Positions 62,307-64,000 of a DNA stretch of 64,000 bases are shown here, piece after piece (position 1 is the stretch's first letter; every line of letters starts with the position of its first letter). The DNA comes from Hymenobacter cheonanensis. GTDB taxonomy: Bacteria; Bacteroidota; Bacteroidia; Cytophagales; Hymenobacteraceae. Location: positions 124,001-188,000 of the forward strand of contig NZ_JAUQSW010000007.1 of the NCBI RefSeq assembly GCF_030581075.1, in the 5' to 3' direction. The translations under genes and the position numbers were made by a program. Below the pieces are notes generated by a model. It was not told the origin of the DNA, made no database searches, and was given only the letters and a program-made list of their open reading frames with translations.

Positions 62307-62314
62307 CAAAGGTA
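62307..62314 (-). promoter_or_regulatory. -7 promoter box of ABC-F gene
   Basis: Minus strand TACCTTTG, a perfect TAnnTTTG, 9 bases before the ATG at 62297. It lies downstream of the start of the longer open frame, so the shorter start is right. Confidence 0.6.
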
Positions 62315-62364
62315 CGGCCTCCACTTCCTGTGGCGCGGGCGTTCTGTAATAAAGGGGATTCTAT

Positions 62365-62410
62365 AAAGAGAAGGTCATGCTTGGGCTTCGCCCAGCATGA
62401 CCTTCTCTTT
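62365..62410. repeat. Compact family 1 repeat / terminator of aminotransferase gene
   Basis: AAAGAGAAGGTCATGC (62365-62380) and GCATGACCTTCTCTTT (62395-62410) form a perfect 16-bp stem, extended by GGGC/GCCC around TTC. It shares GGTCATGCT with family 1 and is 14 bases 3' of the aminotransferase stop. Confidence 0.75.
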
Positions 62411-62423
62411 AAGGTATCAGCAA

Positions 62424-63665
62424 TTATTTCAGCGCAGCCAGGCTCTTTTTGATGCGCTCAAAGGCATCGGCCAGCTTGGCATCGGCGGCGGCGGTGCTGA
62501 AGCGGATGCAGTCGGGCGCGCCAAACGAGTCGCCGCCCACGGCCGACACGTGCGCGTCGCGCAGCAGGTACAGCGCCAGGTCCGACGAGTCGTTGATGAC
62601 CGCGCCATCGGGCGCGGTGCGGCCGAAGAACGCCGATACATTGGGGAAAATGTAGAAAGCGCCGTCGGGCGTGGGCGTTTTCAGACCTGGAATATCCTTT
62701 ACCAAGTCCAGCACGAGGTCGCGGCGGCGGTGGTAGGCCTGCACCATTTCATCGGCCGAGGCGCGGCCGCCTTGCAGCGCGGCTAGCCCCGCCCGCTGCG
62801 CAATAGAGCAGGTGCCCGAGGTAATCTGGCTTTGCAGCTTGTCGCAGGCGGCGGCCACGGCGGGGTGCGCGGCCAGGTAGCCCAGGCGCCAGCCCGTCAT
62901 GGCGTAGCCCTTCGAGAAGCCGTTGATGGTGATAACCTGGTCTTTCACGGCGTCGAACTGCGCCAGGCTCACGTGCTCATCGGTGAAGTTGATGTACTCG
63001 TAAATCTCGTCGGCAATGGCAAAAATGCCGGGGTGCCGGGCCAGCACCTCGGCAATGGCCTCTAGCTCGGCCCGGCTGAACACGGCGCCGGTGGGGTTGC
63101 AGGGCGAGGAGTACATCACGGCCTTGGTGCGCGGCGTGATGGCGGCCTCAAACTCGGCGGCGGTCACCTTGTAGTCGTTTTCGAGCGCGCCCATGATGGG
63201 CACGGCCACGCCCTCGGCCAGCTCTACCTGCGCGGCGTAACTCACCCAGTAGGGCGAAAAAATGATAACCTCGTCGCCTGGGTTCACTAGGGTCATGATG
63301 ATGTTGCTGAGCGCCTGCTTGGCGCCGGTGCTCACCACAATCTGGTTGGGCGCGTAGGTCAAGTTGTTCTCACGCAGCAGCTTATCGCAGATGGCCTGGC
63401 GCAGGTCGAGGTAGCCCGGCACCGGCGTGTAGAACGTAAAGCCGTCGTCAATCGCCTTTTTGGCCGCGTCCTTGATGTACTGCGGGGTCTGAAAATCGGG
63501 CTCGCCAAAACTCAGGTTAATAACGTCGACGCCCTGGGCGGCCAGCTCGCGGCTTTTCTTGGCCATAGCGATGGTGGCCGACTCCTGAATCTGGAGAATG
63601 CGGTCGGAGAAATACACAGTGGGGTCGGCCGGCGTGGCAGCCGGGGTAGCAGTACTAGGCGACAT
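62424..63665 (-). CDS. Class I pyridoxal-phosphate aminotransferase (aspartate type)
   Basis: 413 residues of fold-type I aminotransferase. The start LQIQESATIAMAKKSRELAAQG and NLSFGEPDFQTPQYI are the usual beginning of the aspartate/tyrosine group. The PLP lysine is in TINGFSKGYAMTGWRLGY (the Lys after SerPhe-like FS), with the cofactor-pyridine Asp in AIADEIYEYI, Asn in SPCNPTGAVFS and the substrate Arg near the C-terminus in PDCIRFSTA. It most likely moves the amino group of aspartate to 2-oxoglutarate, though broader substrates are possible. Normal length. A perfect -7 box lies 32 bases before the ATG, and the gene is followed by a hairpin. Confidence 0.95.
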   Translation of the reverse strand: MSPSTATPAATPADPTVYFSDRILQIQESATIAMAKKSRELAAQGVDVINLSFGEPDFQTPQYIKDAAKKAIDDGFTFYTPVPGYLDLRQAICDKLLRENNLTYAPNQIVVSTGAKQALSNIIMTLVNPGDEVIIFSPYWVSYAAQVELAEGVAVPIMGALENDYKVTAAEFEAAITPRTKAVMYSSPCNPTGAVFSRAELEAIAEVLARHPGIFAIADEIYEYINFTDEHVSLAQFDAVKDQVITINGFSKGYAMTGWRLGYLAAHPAVAAACDKLQSQITSGTCSIAQRAGLAALQGGRASADEMVQAYHRRRDLVLDLVKDIPGLKTPTPDGAFYIFPNVSAFFGRTAPDGAVINDSSDLALYLLRDAHVSAVGGDSFGAPDCIRFSTAAADAKLADAFERIKKSLAALK

Positions 63666-63696
63666 AAGCTTAACTGATAAGAAACGATGCGAATCG

Positions 63697-63704
63697 CAAA
63701 AGTA
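63697..63704 (-). promoter_or_regulatory. -7 promoter box of aminotransferase gene
   Basis: Minus strand TACTTTTG, a perfect TAnnTTTG, 31 bases before the ATG at 63665, giving a short leader. Confidence 0.55.
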
Positions 63705-63869
63705 TTGGCTCGCGCGGCGTTACGAATGAAGTGGCGCCGGTTTTCACGGTTTTTTTTGCTTTTGGTGGGGCAGGGATTAGCGAGCGACCAGTTGCCGGCT
63801 GGCTGCTACTAGCCCGCTAGCCTTGGTTTGCCCCAACGAGGCCGGGGGCCCCTAGCCCCCGGTGGCGGG

Positions 63870-63877
63870 TATCTTTG
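63870..63877 (+). promoter_or_regulatory. -7 promoter box of the last gene
   Basis: Perfect TATCTTTG, 19 bases before the ATG at 63897, supporting that gene's start. Confidence 0.5.
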
Positions 63878-63896
63878 AGCTTTAGTACAGTACCGC

Positions 63897-64000
63897 ATGA
63901 CCGCAACTACCCCCGACCCCGCCGGCGCCTTCGAGCGGGCCCGGGCCGGCCTCTGGGCCAGCCTGCAAAAGCACCTGGCCCTCATTTACCAGGCCGAAGC
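63897..64000 (+). CDS. Start of an unidentified gene, cut by the window end
   Basis: Only 34 codons are visible: MTATTPDPAGAFERARAGLW and on to a helical stretch ending LALIYQAEA. No signal peptide. A perfect -7 box upstream and the helical amphipathic start support a real gene, but the family cannot be told from this part. Confidence 0.5.
   Translation, partial: MTATTPDPAGAFERARAGLWASLQKHLALIYQAE

Overview
The window looks like chromosomal DNA from a high-GC member of the Bacteroidota, most likely Hymenobacteraceae and probably Hymenobacter. The signs are TAnnTTTG-type -7 promoter boxes, few Shine-Dalgarno sequences, a SusC-type plug signature, a type IX secretion C-terminal sorting domain, many Bacteroidota lipoproteins and outer-membrane proteins, and GC judged by eye at 60-65 %. 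This assignment is inference from gene content; no rRNA or tRNA gene was recognised. Most genes are core metabolism and envelope functions. I see no phage, plasmid, insertion sequence or CRISPR array.

Layout. 1-5.4 kb: the end of an M20 deacetylase, argH and pyruvate carboxylase. 5.4-9.8 kb: a soluble histidine kinase with seven PAS-like modules and its single-domain response regulator. 10-17 kb: secreted and envelope proteins (unknown protein plus M28 peptidase, META lipoprotein, outer-membrane transporter, M1 aminopeptidase, CHRD lipoprotein). 17.2-19.2 kb: dnaK, followed by a kilobase with no convincing gene and a low-GC stretch. 20-23 kb: LEA-type lipoprotein, membrane endonuclease/exonuclease/phosphatase protein and MarC. 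23-29 kb: a 2025-residue alpha-2-macroglobulin carrying an embedded carboxypeptidase-regulatory plus TonB-plug module, the most unusual protein here. 29-36.7 kb: two oxidoreductases, Bcp peroxiredoxin, M23 peptidase, FAH hydrolase, M48 lipoprotein and a small lipoprotein. 36.7-38.7 kb: a broken T9SS-secreted protein gene with a frameshift and a nonsense codon. 38.7-43.8 kb: outer-membrane protein, membrane protein, mpl and dnaB. 44-47.4 kb: TauE/SafE exporter and a TonB siderophore receptor with repeated operator-like sites on its promoter. 47.6-50.6 kb: luciferase-like monooxygenase, dienelactone hydrolase and an SDR. 50.8-56.6 kb: a complete RND efflux operon in the order adaptor, pump, TolC. 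56.7-64 kb: alkyltransferase-like protein, SnoaL-like protein, M90/MtfA-SEC-C peptidase, two small proteins, ABC-F ATPase, class I aminotransferase and the start of a further gene.

Intergenic DNA is rich in structure. Three families of long near-perfect inverted repeats (arms of 28-50 bp) are scattered between genes, mostly 3' of stop codons, and many convergent pairs share strong bidirectional terminators. Near-consensus TAnnTTTG boxes set the start of several genes, and in two cases lie so close to the ATG that the mRNA may be leaderless.
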